Source: Lignipirellula cremea (GTDB lineage Bacteria > Planctomycetota > Planctomycetia > Pirellulales > Pirellulaceae). From it: a stretch of 64,000 nt of DNA. The stretch lies in contig NZ_CP036433.1 of the NCBI RefSeq assembly GCF_007751035.1, positions 6,863,001 to 6,927,000 of the forward strand, in the 5' to 3' direction. The position numbers were made by a program, and so were the translations under genes. The notes below the pieces were generated by a model that saw only the letters and a list, made by a program, of their open reading frames with translations, made no database searches and was not told the origin of the DNA. Numbering within the stretch: position 1 is the first letter of the stretch; every line of letters starts with the position of its first letter. Below are positions 46,276 through 54,614 of the stretch, in pieces.

Positions 46276-46716
46276 TGGAACTGTCGTCTTTCACTCGGAA
46301 CGTGAGACTTTGTACCTGACGAAAATCGCTGGTCCGTCGCCTTTTGCTCCGCAAAAGAACGGGATCTTTCACGGGGAGCGCGAAGTTAATTGCTGTGGAT
46401 TCTGGTTGGGTTGTTCTGCGAACCAGCCGGCGCAGAAAGTCGTCTTTCGCTCCTCGAAAGTACGCGTCCTTTCACGGAGTGAAAGGCGACTGTCCGGCGT
46501 CTGTCCTTCCTTGAAACGACGAACGAGAATCGATCCGTTATTCTTTTCACGTTCCGAGTGAAAGTCGACTTTCTGCGCCGGTTTGTCGCTAAAGGAGCAA
46601 ACCAACATCGTTAGTCAGGATCTTTCTCGGGCCTGGCCAACAGACCGCAGGCCATCGCCTGCCGCGTTTCCAACTGCCATCGCGGAAGGAGGGCGAGTTG
46701 CGGCGTGAACAGCTGC
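46276..46716. other. Repeat-rich intergenic region
   Basis: 440 bases between convergent genes. It contains two 39-base related copies (46336-46374, 46439-46477), three short palindromes and an inverted 16-base pair (46427-46442, 46566-46581). No gene recognised. Confidence 0.7.
46336..46581. repeat. Cluster of palindromic intergenic repeats
   Basis: Direct copies 46336-46374 and 46439-46477 share the layout GTCG(C/T)CTTT-palindrome-CTTTCACGG. Palindromes: 46341-46357 (CTTTTGCTCCGCAAAAG), 46445-46460 region (CTTTCGCTCCTCGAAAG) and 46469-46485 (CTTTCACGGAGTGAAAG). CCGGCGCAGAAAGTCG at 46427-46442 is exactly inverted at 46566-46581, and part of that word recurs at 8225-8238. This looks like a REP-type dispersed family. 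Confidence 0.7.
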
Positions 46717-47679
46717 TTAGAAGGGGGTGCTGTCGGCGATGCCGCAGCGAACCTGCAGGATGTTGGCGGGGATGTTGTCGTTGATGCTGATCACGGCGCC
46801 ATCGGCCGCACAGAAGAAGACCACCCCATTGTGGGCGCTGTTAAAGGCGTACGGCACCGATTTATCAATGCCATTGTTGGATGGTGCGATGCCGCTTCCC
46901 ATCCAGGTGTGGGAGTATTCCAGCTGATTCGCCACCATGCTGCCCAGGCTTTCGCCGAACATCAGCGTATTGCTGGCTCCGTCGCGGATATCTTCCTGCT
47001 TGACGGCGGAACGGTTGTAGAAAATGCCGCCCAGGGGATTAGCCGGGGCCTTCTGGGTCGCCCCCATCAGCCCGGCGACGCCCAGGTAGTTGCTGCGGCC
47101 GAGCGTGTTATCGACCTGACTCTTCAGCTCAATGTTGGGAGGATTCGAACCGTCCACGTAAATGTGGCTGGCGATAATGGTGCCCGAAGTATCCCGGGAA
47201 GAGTTCACTTCGGGGCAGAGCATCACTTCCAGCTTCCGCGCGCCGGCTGCTTTGGCGGCGGCGTTGTTGTACCAGAAAGTATCCGAAGCATGGGTCCGCT
47301 TGATCGAAATCGGAATACGGGTAATTTCCCTCTGGACAACTTCAGCGTCCAGGTGCGGCAACAACTGCACCATCACGCCCAGCTGCGTTTCCGTGGGATT
47401 TCCGCTGGGAAAACGAACGTTCGTTCCCAGACCATTCGCGTCCGCCGGTCCCAGGTATCCCGAGGGAAACTGGCTATGCAAGGTGTGGTACTGGAGGGCC
47501 GCATTCCCAATCTGCTTGATATTATTCTGGCACTGGGCCCGCCGGGCCGAGGCGCGAACCATCTGCACCGCAGGCGTCGTGATCCCTGCCAGAATGGTGA
47601 TAATGGCAATAACCACAAGGAGTTCGACCAGGGAGAAACCACGTCGTAAAGGGCGCGGTCGGTAGATCACGTGCGACAT
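46717..47679 (-). CDS. DUF1559 protein with type IV pilin-like N-terminus
   Basis: 320 residues from the ATG at 47679 (AGG about 8 bases upstream). Prepilin cleavage motif RRGFSLVELLVVIAIITILAGI, then the DUF1559 (SBP_bac_10) body: ARRAQCQNNIKQIGNAALQYH, NYLGVAGLMG, DGASNTLMFGESLG and the C-terminal HNGVVFFCAADGAVISIND. A large expanded family in Planctomycetes; exported, likely assembled or anchored through the pilin helix. Exact role unknown. Confidence 0.95.
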   Translation of the reverse strand: MSHVIYRPRPLRRGFSLVELLVVIAIITILAGITTPAVQMVRASARRAQCQNNIKQIGNAALQYHTLHSQFPSGYLGPADANGLGTNVRFPSGNPTETQLGVMVQLLPHLDAEVVQREITRIPISIKRTHASDTFWYNNAAAKAAGARKLEVMLCPEVNSSRDTSGTIIASHIYVDGSNPPNIELKSQVDNTLGRSNYLGVAGLMGATQKAPANPLGGIFYNRSAVKQEDIRDGASNTLMFGESLGSMVANQLEYSHTWMGSGIAPSNNGIDKSVPYAFNSAHNGVVFFCAADGAVISINDNIPANILQVRCGIADSTPF

Positions 47680-47894
47680 GAGAACGCCTGTTGAAAACCG
47701 GGCAGAGAGTAATGAGCAGAAAAGGAGATAGCGGTCGCTCAATCCTTATTTATACAAGATGGCTCGGTCAAAAGCTACATTTCTGTCGCTTTTTCTCCGG
47801 CACGAAGACCATACCGCCGCCGCTCTCCGCTCCTTTGGGGGAGGGAGAGGTCCGTCTCCACGCAACAAAAGATCGTGTTGTTCGTTCCCGAAAA

Positions 47895-48027
47895 CTAGTG
47901 GTGCGTCAAGGCAAAGCGTTCGGGTTCTTCCAATTAGCCGTTTTGGCGATAGCCACGGTTAACTAAAAGGAACAGCGGCTCGCGCGAAAATGGCCAAACC
48001 TGAAATGGAAACTTGACGCACCACTAG
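47895..48027. mobile_element. MITE-like element, 133 bp with 16-bp terminal inverted repeats
   Basis: Left end CTAGTGGTGCGTCAAG (47895-47910) and right end CTTGACGCACCACTAG (48012-48027) are perfect inverted repeats around 101 bases with no coding capacity. Both ends finish in CTAG, so the target could be CTAG or TA. The right end overlaps the stop codon of the DUF1501 gene. No transposase is present in the window. Confidence 0.65.
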
Positions 48028-49346
48028 AACAGTTCCGAAATCAGTTCGCCCCCTTTGACGAGTTGAATCGGCTGATCCTCGCGGGTGACATATTCGTGAT
48101 GCGGGTCCATCCCCAGGCAATGGCAGAACGTGACGAACAGGTCCGACACGCCGACCGGCCGATCGGTGGCGTCGACGCCGTCCTTATCCGTGGCCCCGAT
48201 GACCTGACCCGTTTTGATCCCGGCGCCTGACAGGCTGGCTTGCCAGCCTTTGGCGTAATGGTCGCGACCGCCGTCTTTTTTGATCTTGGGGGTGCGGCCG
48301 AATTCGCCCATCCACACCACCAGGGTATTTTCCAGCAGGCCGCGATCTTCCAGATCTCGCAGCAGCGTGGAGTAGGCCGGATCCGTTTCGCCGCACAGGT
48401 TGGGCGTATCGCGGAAACCGTTGCCATGCGTGTCCCAGCCAGCGTCGTTCTTGCTGCCGTGGCCGAACACCTCCACAAAGCTCACCCCTTTTTCCACCAG
48501 CCGGCGGGCCAGCAGACAGCCCTGGCCAAAGTCCGTCCGGCCGTATTCGTCCCGCAGTTTCTCCGGTTCCTGGTCCAGATCAAAAACGTTCACCTTGGGA
48601 CTCAGTACAAACTGGCTGGTTTGTTCGTAGACGGCTTTCTTCTCACTGACGGCCAGCGATCCGCCGTCGGCCGCGAACTGCTGATCCAACTGCTCCGTTA
48701 ACGCCAGACGTCGCTGGAGCGTGGCCGGATCGACGGTCGGCATCACGTTGTCGGGCACCTTGCCCGGCGTGTCGACCTTGAACGATTCGTATTTGGCGCC
48801 GAGCAGGCCCGAGTTCACGTCGCGCGTTTTGATCCGCGGCTTGCCGATACGGACAAACGCCGGCAAATCGAACGAGGCGTCGAACCGGTCCCGGGCGACG
48901 ACCGATCCCCAGGTTGGGTAGGGCAGCGTCGGGTTCAAACGATAGCCGGTGCGGACCAGCTTGATGGCGCGAAAATGGTCCGCCTCGTTGCTGACCATAG
49001 AGCGGATCAGCGCGATCTTGTCGGCGACCTCCGCCATCCTGGGCCAAAGTTCGGCGAAGTGCACGCCCGGCAGCTTCGTCGGAATGGCGCCCATCGGCCC
49101 CTGGTTGGGCGAGCCGACCTTGGGGTTGAACGATTCGAACTGGCTAGGACCGCCGTCCATCCACAGCAAAATCATCGACCGCTGGTTCTTCTGCAGCTCA
49201 TCGGCCCGGGCAATCAGCATGTCGCGCCAGCCCAGACTCAACGCTCCCGCCCCGGCTCCTGCGGACAGTTGCCGCAGGAAACTTCGGCGATGCAGAACTC
49301 CATGGCCATTGGCGGCCACGTTAAGGAAGGGTCGAATCAATGCCAT
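48024..49346 (-). CDS. DUF1501 family protein (alkaline-phosphatase/sulfatase fold)
   Basis: 440 residues. Tat-like N-terminus with HRRSFLRQLSAGAGAGALSL, then SMILLWMDGGPSQFESFNPK, the DUF1501 opening with a metal-binding Asp. Later VFGHGSKNDAGWDTHGNGF and VVWMGEFGRTPKIKKDGGRDHY carry the expected His/Asp set. Exported; in Planctomycetes these genes pair with DUF1553/DUF1549 genes, absent here. The reading frame ends GGELISELF with a TAG that lies in the terminal repeat of the neighbouring MITE-like element. Confidence 0.93.
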   Translation of the reverse strand: MALIRPFLNVAANGHGVLHRRSFLRQLSAGAGAGALSLGWRDMLIARADELQKNQRSMILLWMDGGPSQFESFNPKVGSPNQGPMGAIPTKLPGVHFAELWPRMAEVADKIALIRSMVSNEADHFRAIKLVRTGYRLNPTLPYPTWGSVVARDRFDASFDLPAFVRIGKPRIKTRDVNSGLLGAKYESFKVDTPGKVPDNVMPTVDPATLQRRLALTEQLDQQFAADGGSLAVSEKKAVYEQTSQFVLSPKVNVFDLDQEPEKLRDEYGRTDFGQGCLLARRLVEKGVSFVEVFGHGSKNDAGWDTHGNGFRDTPNLCGETDPAYSTLLRDLEDRGLLENTLVVWMGEFGRTPKIKKDGGRDHYAKGWQASLSGAGIKTGQVIGATDKDGVDATDRPVGVSDLFVTFCHCLGMDPHHEYVTREDQPIQLVKGGELISELF

Positions 49347-49527
49347 AGGGGACCTGCCACGGGCAGAAGGAGAGATATAAAGTGGGGACGATCCATCAAC
49401 TGTTGTAAATCAATCGTCGCCCACCGGTCAAGAGTTATCAGTCAGAATCGACCGAGAACGGCCGACGCCAGGGCCGGTTTTAGCGACCGTTTGCCGGCCG
49501 CGAGGGAGGACTTCCCCCTCCGTTTTT

Positions 49528-51120
49528 TCACGGACCCCCGCGGTACCAGGCCGGCGTGCCGAACCAGTCGTGCATCTCTTTCTCAAACGGCGCCACGACG
49601 GATGCCGGTTCGCGCAGATGGCCCCGGTCGCCCGATTCGATCATCCAGGTCTGCAGGGCGGCCCGTAACTGCAGCAGGGCGGCCCGATGCTCGGGCTCCG
49701 CCGAGTCGACCAGGTTATGGATCTCATGCGGGTCCGTCTTGGTGTCGTACAGCTCTTCGGGCGGCAAACGCGGCTGCATCAGCTGCAGCGGGGCGCCGTG
49801 TAGTTTGCCCGCGGCCGCCAGTTCCCGCATGAGCGGCTTGACCGGGAAGCACTTCTCTTTGTACCGGTTGAGCGAAGTGAACGAGACCTCGGGCGTAAAG
49901 TTCCGCAAATAATGGTAACGAGCCCCGCGGACGGACCGGATCCGGTTCTGCGTTTCGTCGATCCGGTCCCGCGCACTAAAGGCAAACCGTCGCGGCGGGT
50001 CGGCCGTCGGGCCCAGGAACACGCGGCTTTGCATGGCGATCGGTCGCTCAATCCGGGCGATCGCCAGCGTGGTCGCCGTGATGTCCAGCAAACTCACCAC
50101 CCGATCGCTGACCTTCCCAGGTTGGAAGTCGCGGGGCGGCGCCGCCGCCTGAGGCCAGTAGACTATCAGCGGCACGTGCAGACCCATGTCCCAGCACCAG
50201 TGGATGCCGCGGGCCTCCAGCCGGCCGTTGTCGCCGAAGAACATGACGACCGTATTCTCGGCCAGGCCGTCCGCCGCCAGGCGATCCAGCACGCGGCCAA
50301 TGCGGCGATCCATCCCCGAGATCGAATTCAAATAGCGGGCCCATTCCTGCCGCACCAGCGGATGATCCGGGTAATACGGCGGAGGCGTGACGTTCCCGGC
50401 CGTGGCGATCTGCGGGTGGTCTTCTTCACCGACCCATTTCACGCGTTTCTTTTCGACCGTTTTCCGGTCGTAGATATCGTATTCAATTTCCGGCGTGTTG
50501 ATCTGGGCGAAGAACGGCTGGTGCGATTTCAGCTCTTCCCAGTCGTCTGTATCGTACAGTTCCCCTTCGTTGACGAAGTTCAGGTCGAGCTTCCCGGTGC
50601 CGATGATCTGATCGCCGATCCGGGTCAGATTGGCCGTATAGTAGCCCGCATCGCGCAGGCGATGCGTCAGCGGCCGCACCCCTGCGGGCAGACGGAAGTC
50701 GTCGTCCCGATGGGAACGCATATGGTGCATGTCGGTCGTCGTCTGGTACATGCCCGTCATGAAGGCCGAACGACTGGGAGCGCAGACGGGAGAGGTGGCG
50801 TACACGTTCGTATAGCGCATTCCCTGTTCGGCCAGACGATCGAGACGGGGCGTCTCCACATTCGGTCCGCCGTAGCAACCCAGGTCGAGCGCCAAGTTCT
50901 CGCCGACAATCCACAGAATGTTCGGCAGCGCCGGTGGTTCGCCCGCCTGGGCCACCGACGCCAGCATCAGCAACAGTGCGGCCGCCAGCAGCCAGCTCGC
51001 CGCTGTGTGAGACGCAGTAACTCGCCCGTTACGTCCTTCGCCGTCCACGCTTCGACCGCGCATCCGCCAACTGCACATCCAACACCCCTTCCGCACCGGG
51101 TTTTCAGGAACCGATTTCAT
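49528..51120 (-). CDS. Secreted sulfatase (type I, formylglycine-dependent)
   Basis: 530 residues from the ATG at 51120 (GGGGG just upstream). The N-terminus carries a long leader, then a signal segment WLLAAALLLMLASVAQA. The sulfatase signature is SPVCAPSRSAFMTGMY: the Cys becomes formylglycine. Metal ligands: LPNILWIVGENLA (start of fold; the usual DD is EN here) and FFGDNGRLEARGIHWCWD. The C-terminal LYDTKTDPHEIHNLVD is typical. Substrate is probably a sulfated polysaccharide. The early acidic pair replaced by Glu-Asn is unusual and could affect calcium binding. Confidence 0.92.
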   Translation of the reverse strand: MKSVPENPVRKGCWMCSWRMRGRSVDGEGRNGRVTASHTAASWLLAAALLLMLASVAQAGEPPALPNILWIVGENLALDLGCYGGPNVETPRLDRLAEQGMRYTNVYATSPVCAPSRSAFMTGMYQTTTDMHHMRSHRDDDFRLPAGVRPLTHRLRDAGYYTANLTRIGDQIIGTGKLDLNFVNEGELYDTDDWEELKSHQPFFAQINTPEIEYDIYDRKTVEKKRVKWVGEEDHPQIATAGNVTPPPYYPDHPLVRQEWARYLNSISGMDRRIGRVLDRLAADGLAENTVVMFFGDNGRLEARGIHWCWDMGLHVPLIVYWPQAAAPPRDFQPGKVSDRVVSLLDITATTLAIARIERPIAMQSRVFLGPTADPPRRFAFSARDRIDETQNRIRSVRGARYHYLRNFTPEVSFTSLNRYKEKCFPVKPLMRELAAAGKLHGAPLQLMQPRLPPEELYDTKTDPHEIHNLVDSAEPEHRAALLQLRAALQTWMIESGDRGHLREPASVVAPFEKEMHDWFGTPAWYRGGP

Positions 51121-51210
51121 GGCCCCCAATGTAACACGCCGGCACTCCTCATGCCGGGCGTGTGATGGCAAGGCAGAGGCCGTGTCCTCATCCACTACAG
51201 GATGCGGGGG

Positions 51211-52524
51211 TTAAACCGATTCACCGAAGCCGGTGGCTCGGTTGTGGAGCTTTTCCCGGGTGGCCCAGAGGCCGGCGGAGGGGGTGGGGATGAAGTAGAA
51301 GCGTTCTCCGTCGGGCAGGGTGTTCCAGCCTTCGGAGAGCTGGTCGATCGGGTACTTTTTGAGCATCTCGGCCAGGTCGGCGTACTCGAAGTTGACGCCT
51401 TCGACTTCTTCCTTCGTCAAATGGCCGGGGGCGTAACGGATGGTGAAGCGATCTTCCGACGAGCCGTGGATCAGGTGGGCCGTGGCGTGGGCCAGGTCCT
51501 GCATGTCGGCGTGCTGGTGATAGCCGTCCATCACCTTCGGCGTGCCGCAGTAGCCGTACTTGCGGATGAACGTGTCGACCTCGGGCTGTTCGCCAAAACG
51601 CTTGAGGCCCGGCGCCAGGATCAGCAACTCGCCCCCGTCGGCCAGTGCCATGCGGGTGCGATAGACGGCCTTGTTGGCCACCCAGGTGCTGAAAAACTCA
51701 TCGCCCTGCATGACGCAGACGACTTTGCTGAGCGGTTCATCGAGCACATTGATGTTCTGCTCGCGGGCCTGGCGGGCGGCGGACAGGTACGTTTCCAGGT
51801 CGTCGCCGGCGTGGTAGCCCGTATGCACCAGGCGGCCGTCGGGCGAACGGGCCAGCACCACCTGCACGTACAGGTCGGGCAGATGGCCCAGCAATTCGTC
51901 TTCTGCTTTGTTGAAGCACTGGCGGGTCGGCGTGAGCAGATTGCCCAGGTTATTTTCAATGCCGCAGCAGGCGGCCATCATGTGGGAGGCGCAGATCGTA
52001 TCCTTGCCGCCCAGGCCGATGAAGTAGTTTTTGTTATGGTTGGCGAAGCCCAGCACCTCGTGCGGGACGACATGGCCGATGTTGATGATCAGGTCCCAGG
52101 ACTCGTCCATCAACATGGAGTTGAGCGAAACAGGAATGGCCCAGTCGGCGGCGCCGCCGGAGACTTCTTTCACGTAGTCGGCCGGAATCTCGCCGATGTG
52201 CGTCACGCCGTTTCGCCAGTCATGGGCGTGGATCCGCTCATTGGGGATGGCGCCGAACATCTGCCGGTTCTGCTCCGGCGTATGCGGTTCATGCTGGCCC
52301 AGCGTGGGGATCACATGGACATCCGCTTCGTCGGATAGCAACTCGTAGAATTTTTCCGTAATCCACCCCGCGCCGGAGTGCATTCGGGTGATGTCGGGGG
52401 GCAGCAGCAACACGCGTTTGGGTGTGCCTGCGATCCGCTGGCGGGCCTGTTCCACTGTCTGAACGACGAACTGTTCGACTTCGGGCCGCGTAAATTCCGT
52501 CGCCGTTTCTTGAATCCAAGGCAT
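51211..52524 (-). CDS. LarA-like protein (lactate racemase domain, DUF2088)
   Basis: 437 residues from the ATG at 52524. Marks: KRVLLLPPDITRMHSGAG (the N-terminal DxTR region), VVPHEVLGFANHNKNYFIGLGGKDT (His and the Lys that would hold the nickel-pincer cofactor; cited in part). The Lar cofactor genes larB, larC and larE are not nearby, so the enzyme either uses cofactor made elsewhere or works on another 2-hydroxy acid. Cytoplasmic. Precedes the sulfatase gene on the same strand with 90 bases between them. Confidence 0.85.
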   Translation of the reverse strand: MPWIQETATEFTRPEVEQFVVQTVEQARQRIAGTPKRVLLLPPDITRMHSGAGWITEKFYELLSDEADVHVIPTLGQHEPHTPEQNRQMFGAIPNERIHAHDWRNGVTHIGEIPADYVKEVSGGAADWAIPVSLNSMLMDESWDLIINIGHVVPHEVLGFANHNKNYFIGLGGKDTICASHMMAACCGIENNLGNLLTPTRQCFNKAEDELLGHLPDLYVQVVLARSPDGRLVHTGYHAGDDLETYLSAARQAREQNINVLDEPLSKVVCVMQGDEFFSTWVANKAVYRTRMALADGGELLILAPGLKRFGEQPEVDTFIRKYGYCGTPKVMDGYHQHADMQDLAHATAHLIHGSSEDRFTIRYAPGHLTKEEVEGVNFEYADLAEMLKKYPIDQLSEGWNTLPDGERFYFIPTPSAGLWATREKLHNRATGFGESV

Positions 52525-52949
52525 CGCGAATCTGTTTTTCTCAAGGGTAAGGGATCGGCGCGGGCCAAAGCCGCGGCCGCAGTTCGGGTTGCCGGATATC
52601 GTACACAGCAACCGCGCGGCAAGGAATGCAGGGTCGACCCTGCGGGGGGAAGCGCAGGCAGCCCAAGTCGCCCGACTTTGGAAAGCGCACGCTGGGAGAT
52701 GGAAAGGCGGCCAAACTCTGGCGAGTTCCACGACGGGAGGGCGGATGGCGCCGCCCCATGGGCCTGGCGATGCGACAGGACCGGTTCCCGCCGTGCGTCA
52801 TGCGGGATTCGCGTCGGCGAAACGGTCGCGGCGCGTTATACTGATACGTCCGTGGCGGGGAGGAATCCGCGTATGCCATCGGGCCTGGAGTATGTCGCTG
52901 GATTTTGTCGTTGGATTTTGCCTCGCTTTCGAATCACCTGAGACCGGCA
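52525..52949. other. Divergent intergenic region
   Basis: 425 bases between the LarA-like and HtrA-like genes, expected to contain both promoters. Open frames crossing it show no protein-like features. No specific site recognised. Confidence 0.5.
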
Positions 52950-54329
52950 ATGGAAGAGCCACTTTCTCCCCCGGATCCTGAACGATCCCCGGCAGCGGAA
53001 AACCTGGACTCGGCGCCCGCGATCCGTCGCTCTTCGACTTCGTCTGCTTCTTCCCGCGAATCCTCACAAGACGTCCCCCCGGAACCGGCCGACCTGCCGC
53101 ACACGGAAGCAGACACCTCCTCCGCAAAAACGCGGACCACCCGCACCCGCGTGCATCCGCCCGAACCGGCAGAACCCGACGGGCTGACCTGGCTGCTGTC
53201 CAAGCTGGCCTGGATCGTCCTGTTTTTGATGGGCGCCGCCCTGTTCCAGTGGGCCGGCCCCTGGGCGGTCGAAGAGATCCAGTACTCCATCACCCGCGGA
53301 CAGGAGCGGGCGCGTCACGATGCGGCCCAAGAGTTTGTGCAGGATCACCCGCTGAATCAGCTCTCGCAGATGTACGGCGTGGTGTCAAAGATCGTCAGTC
53401 CGAGCGTGGTGCATATCAACACCAGCAACGCCCGTCGCGTGCCGTATGTGGTCGACGACGAACAGCCGCTGGCGCTGCCGCCGCCTGATGAAATCCAGGG
53501 GCAGGGCTCCGGCGTGATTCTGGACCCGCGCGGTTTCATCGTGACCAACTACCACGTGGTGCGGGGCGCTTCCAACATTCAAGTGGTGATCAGCGGCCAG
53601 CGGCCGATCGACGCCGTGATTGTGGGCTTCGACCAGGAAACCGACCTGGCCCTGCTCCGCGTCGAAGCCGACAACCTGATTCCCGCCCAGTGGGGCGACA
53701 GCGACGAGATTGAAACGGGCTCGCTGGTCTGGGCGATCGGCAGTCCGTTCGGCCTGGAACGCAGTATTACCTCGGGAATCTTGAGCGCGAAACACCGGGC
53801 CGGCAAAGCAGGGACCATCTATCAGGACTTTCTGCAGACCGACGCCGCCGTGAACCCCGGCAACAGCGGCGGCCCGCTGGTCGATTCGGCCGGCAGGGTG
53901 ATCGGCATCAACACAGCGATTGTGGGCCAGACCTACCAGGGAATCAGCTTCGCCATTCCCAGCAATGTGGCCCGCGAAGTGGTCGAGCGGATCCGCGCCA
54001 GCGGACACTTCAGTCGCGGCTGGCTGGGGGTGCAGCTGGGCGAGGTGACTCCCGACCGGGCCCAGCAACTGGGAACAGCCGTGGGGGTGGGAGCCTATAT
54101 TATCGATGTCGTGCCCCACCGCTCCGGCAAATCGCCCGCTGCCGAGGCCGGCATCATCGCCGGCGACGTGATCATCGCCTGGAACGGAGCGACAATCGAC
54201 AGCCCCAACACGCTCAGCCAGCAGGTCGCCCGCACCCAGGTCGGCAGCCGCGTGCCGGTCGTTCTCTTCCGCCAGGGCCGCCAGGTGCAGCTGGAAGCCA
54301 CCGTCGGCGAGCGCGCCCCGGGCATGTAG
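52950..54329 (+). CDS. HtrA/DegP-type serine protease with one PDZ domain
   Basis: 459 residues from the ATG at 52950. A long charged, Ser/Pro-rich cytosolic N-terminus (1-85), one membrane helix at about 90-110 (LAWIVLFLMGAALFQWA), then the protease: His in VTNYHVVRGAS, Asp in ETDLALLRVE and Ser in AAVNPGNSGGPLV. A single PDZ domain covers the last 95 residues (GWLGVQLGEV, AGIIAGDVIIAWNGA). A membrane-anchored periplasmic quality-control protease; the cytosolic extension is longer than usual. Confidence 0.95.
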   Translation: MEEPLSPPDPERSPAAENLDSAPAIRRSSTSSASSRESSQDVPPEPADLPHTEADTSSAKTRTTRTRVHPPEPAEPDGLTWLLSKLAWIVLFLMGAALFQWAGPWAVEEIQYSITRGQERARHDAAQEFVQDHPLNQLSQMYGVVSKIVSPSVVHINTSNARRVPYVVDDEQPLALPPPDEIQGQGSGVILDPRGFIVTNYHVVRGASNIQVVISGQRPIDAVIVGFDQETDLALLRVEADNLIPAQWGDSDEIETGSLVWAIGSPFGLERSITSGILSAKHRAGKAGTIYQDFLQTDAAVNPGNSGGPLVDSAGRVIGINTAIVGQTYQGISFAIPSNVAREVVERIRASGHFSRGWLGVQLGEVTPDRAQQLGTAVGVGAYIIDVVPHRSGKSPAAEAGIIAGDVIIAWNGATIDSPNTLSQQVARTQVGSRVPVVLFRQGRQVQLEATVGERAPGM

Positions 54330-54353
54330 TCAGGGCGGCGTCGCGCTAACCGC

Positions 54354-54413
54354 TTTCTGACGCCTGGGCTTTCCTGACGCCAGGCTTTCCTGACGCCAGG
54401 CTTTCCTGACGTC
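54354..54413. repeat. 16-base tandem repeat, about 3.7 copies
   Basis: Unit TTTCCTGACGCCAGGC: copies at 54370-54385 and 54386-54401 are identical, a diverged copy precedes (54354-54369) and a partial copy follows (54402-54413). It starts 25 bases after the HtrA-like gene's stop. Confidence 0.9.
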
Positions 54414-54562
54414 GGCATGGAGTCGCGGTAGAGCCTTGATGGCTGCTGCGGGCGCCCATTATCCCGATCAGTGCGGAGATGACGGTTTGCTGAATAGACC
54501 GAGGGCGTAAACATGGCGGGTTGCTTTTGACTCTCTCGTGGGAGGGACGTACTTTTCTGGGA

Positions 54563-54598
54563 CCCTCGACCTGCACTTTTCCCTCGACCTGCACCTTT
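54563..54598. repeat. 18-base tandem duplication before a gene start
   Basis: Units 54563-54580 and 54581-54598 (CCCTCGACCTGCAC then TTTT or CTTT) differ at one base. They end 17 bases before the ATG at 54615, within the likely 5' leader. Confidence 0.9.
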
Positions 54599-54614
54599 CC
54601 TTGGGACCCGGGAT

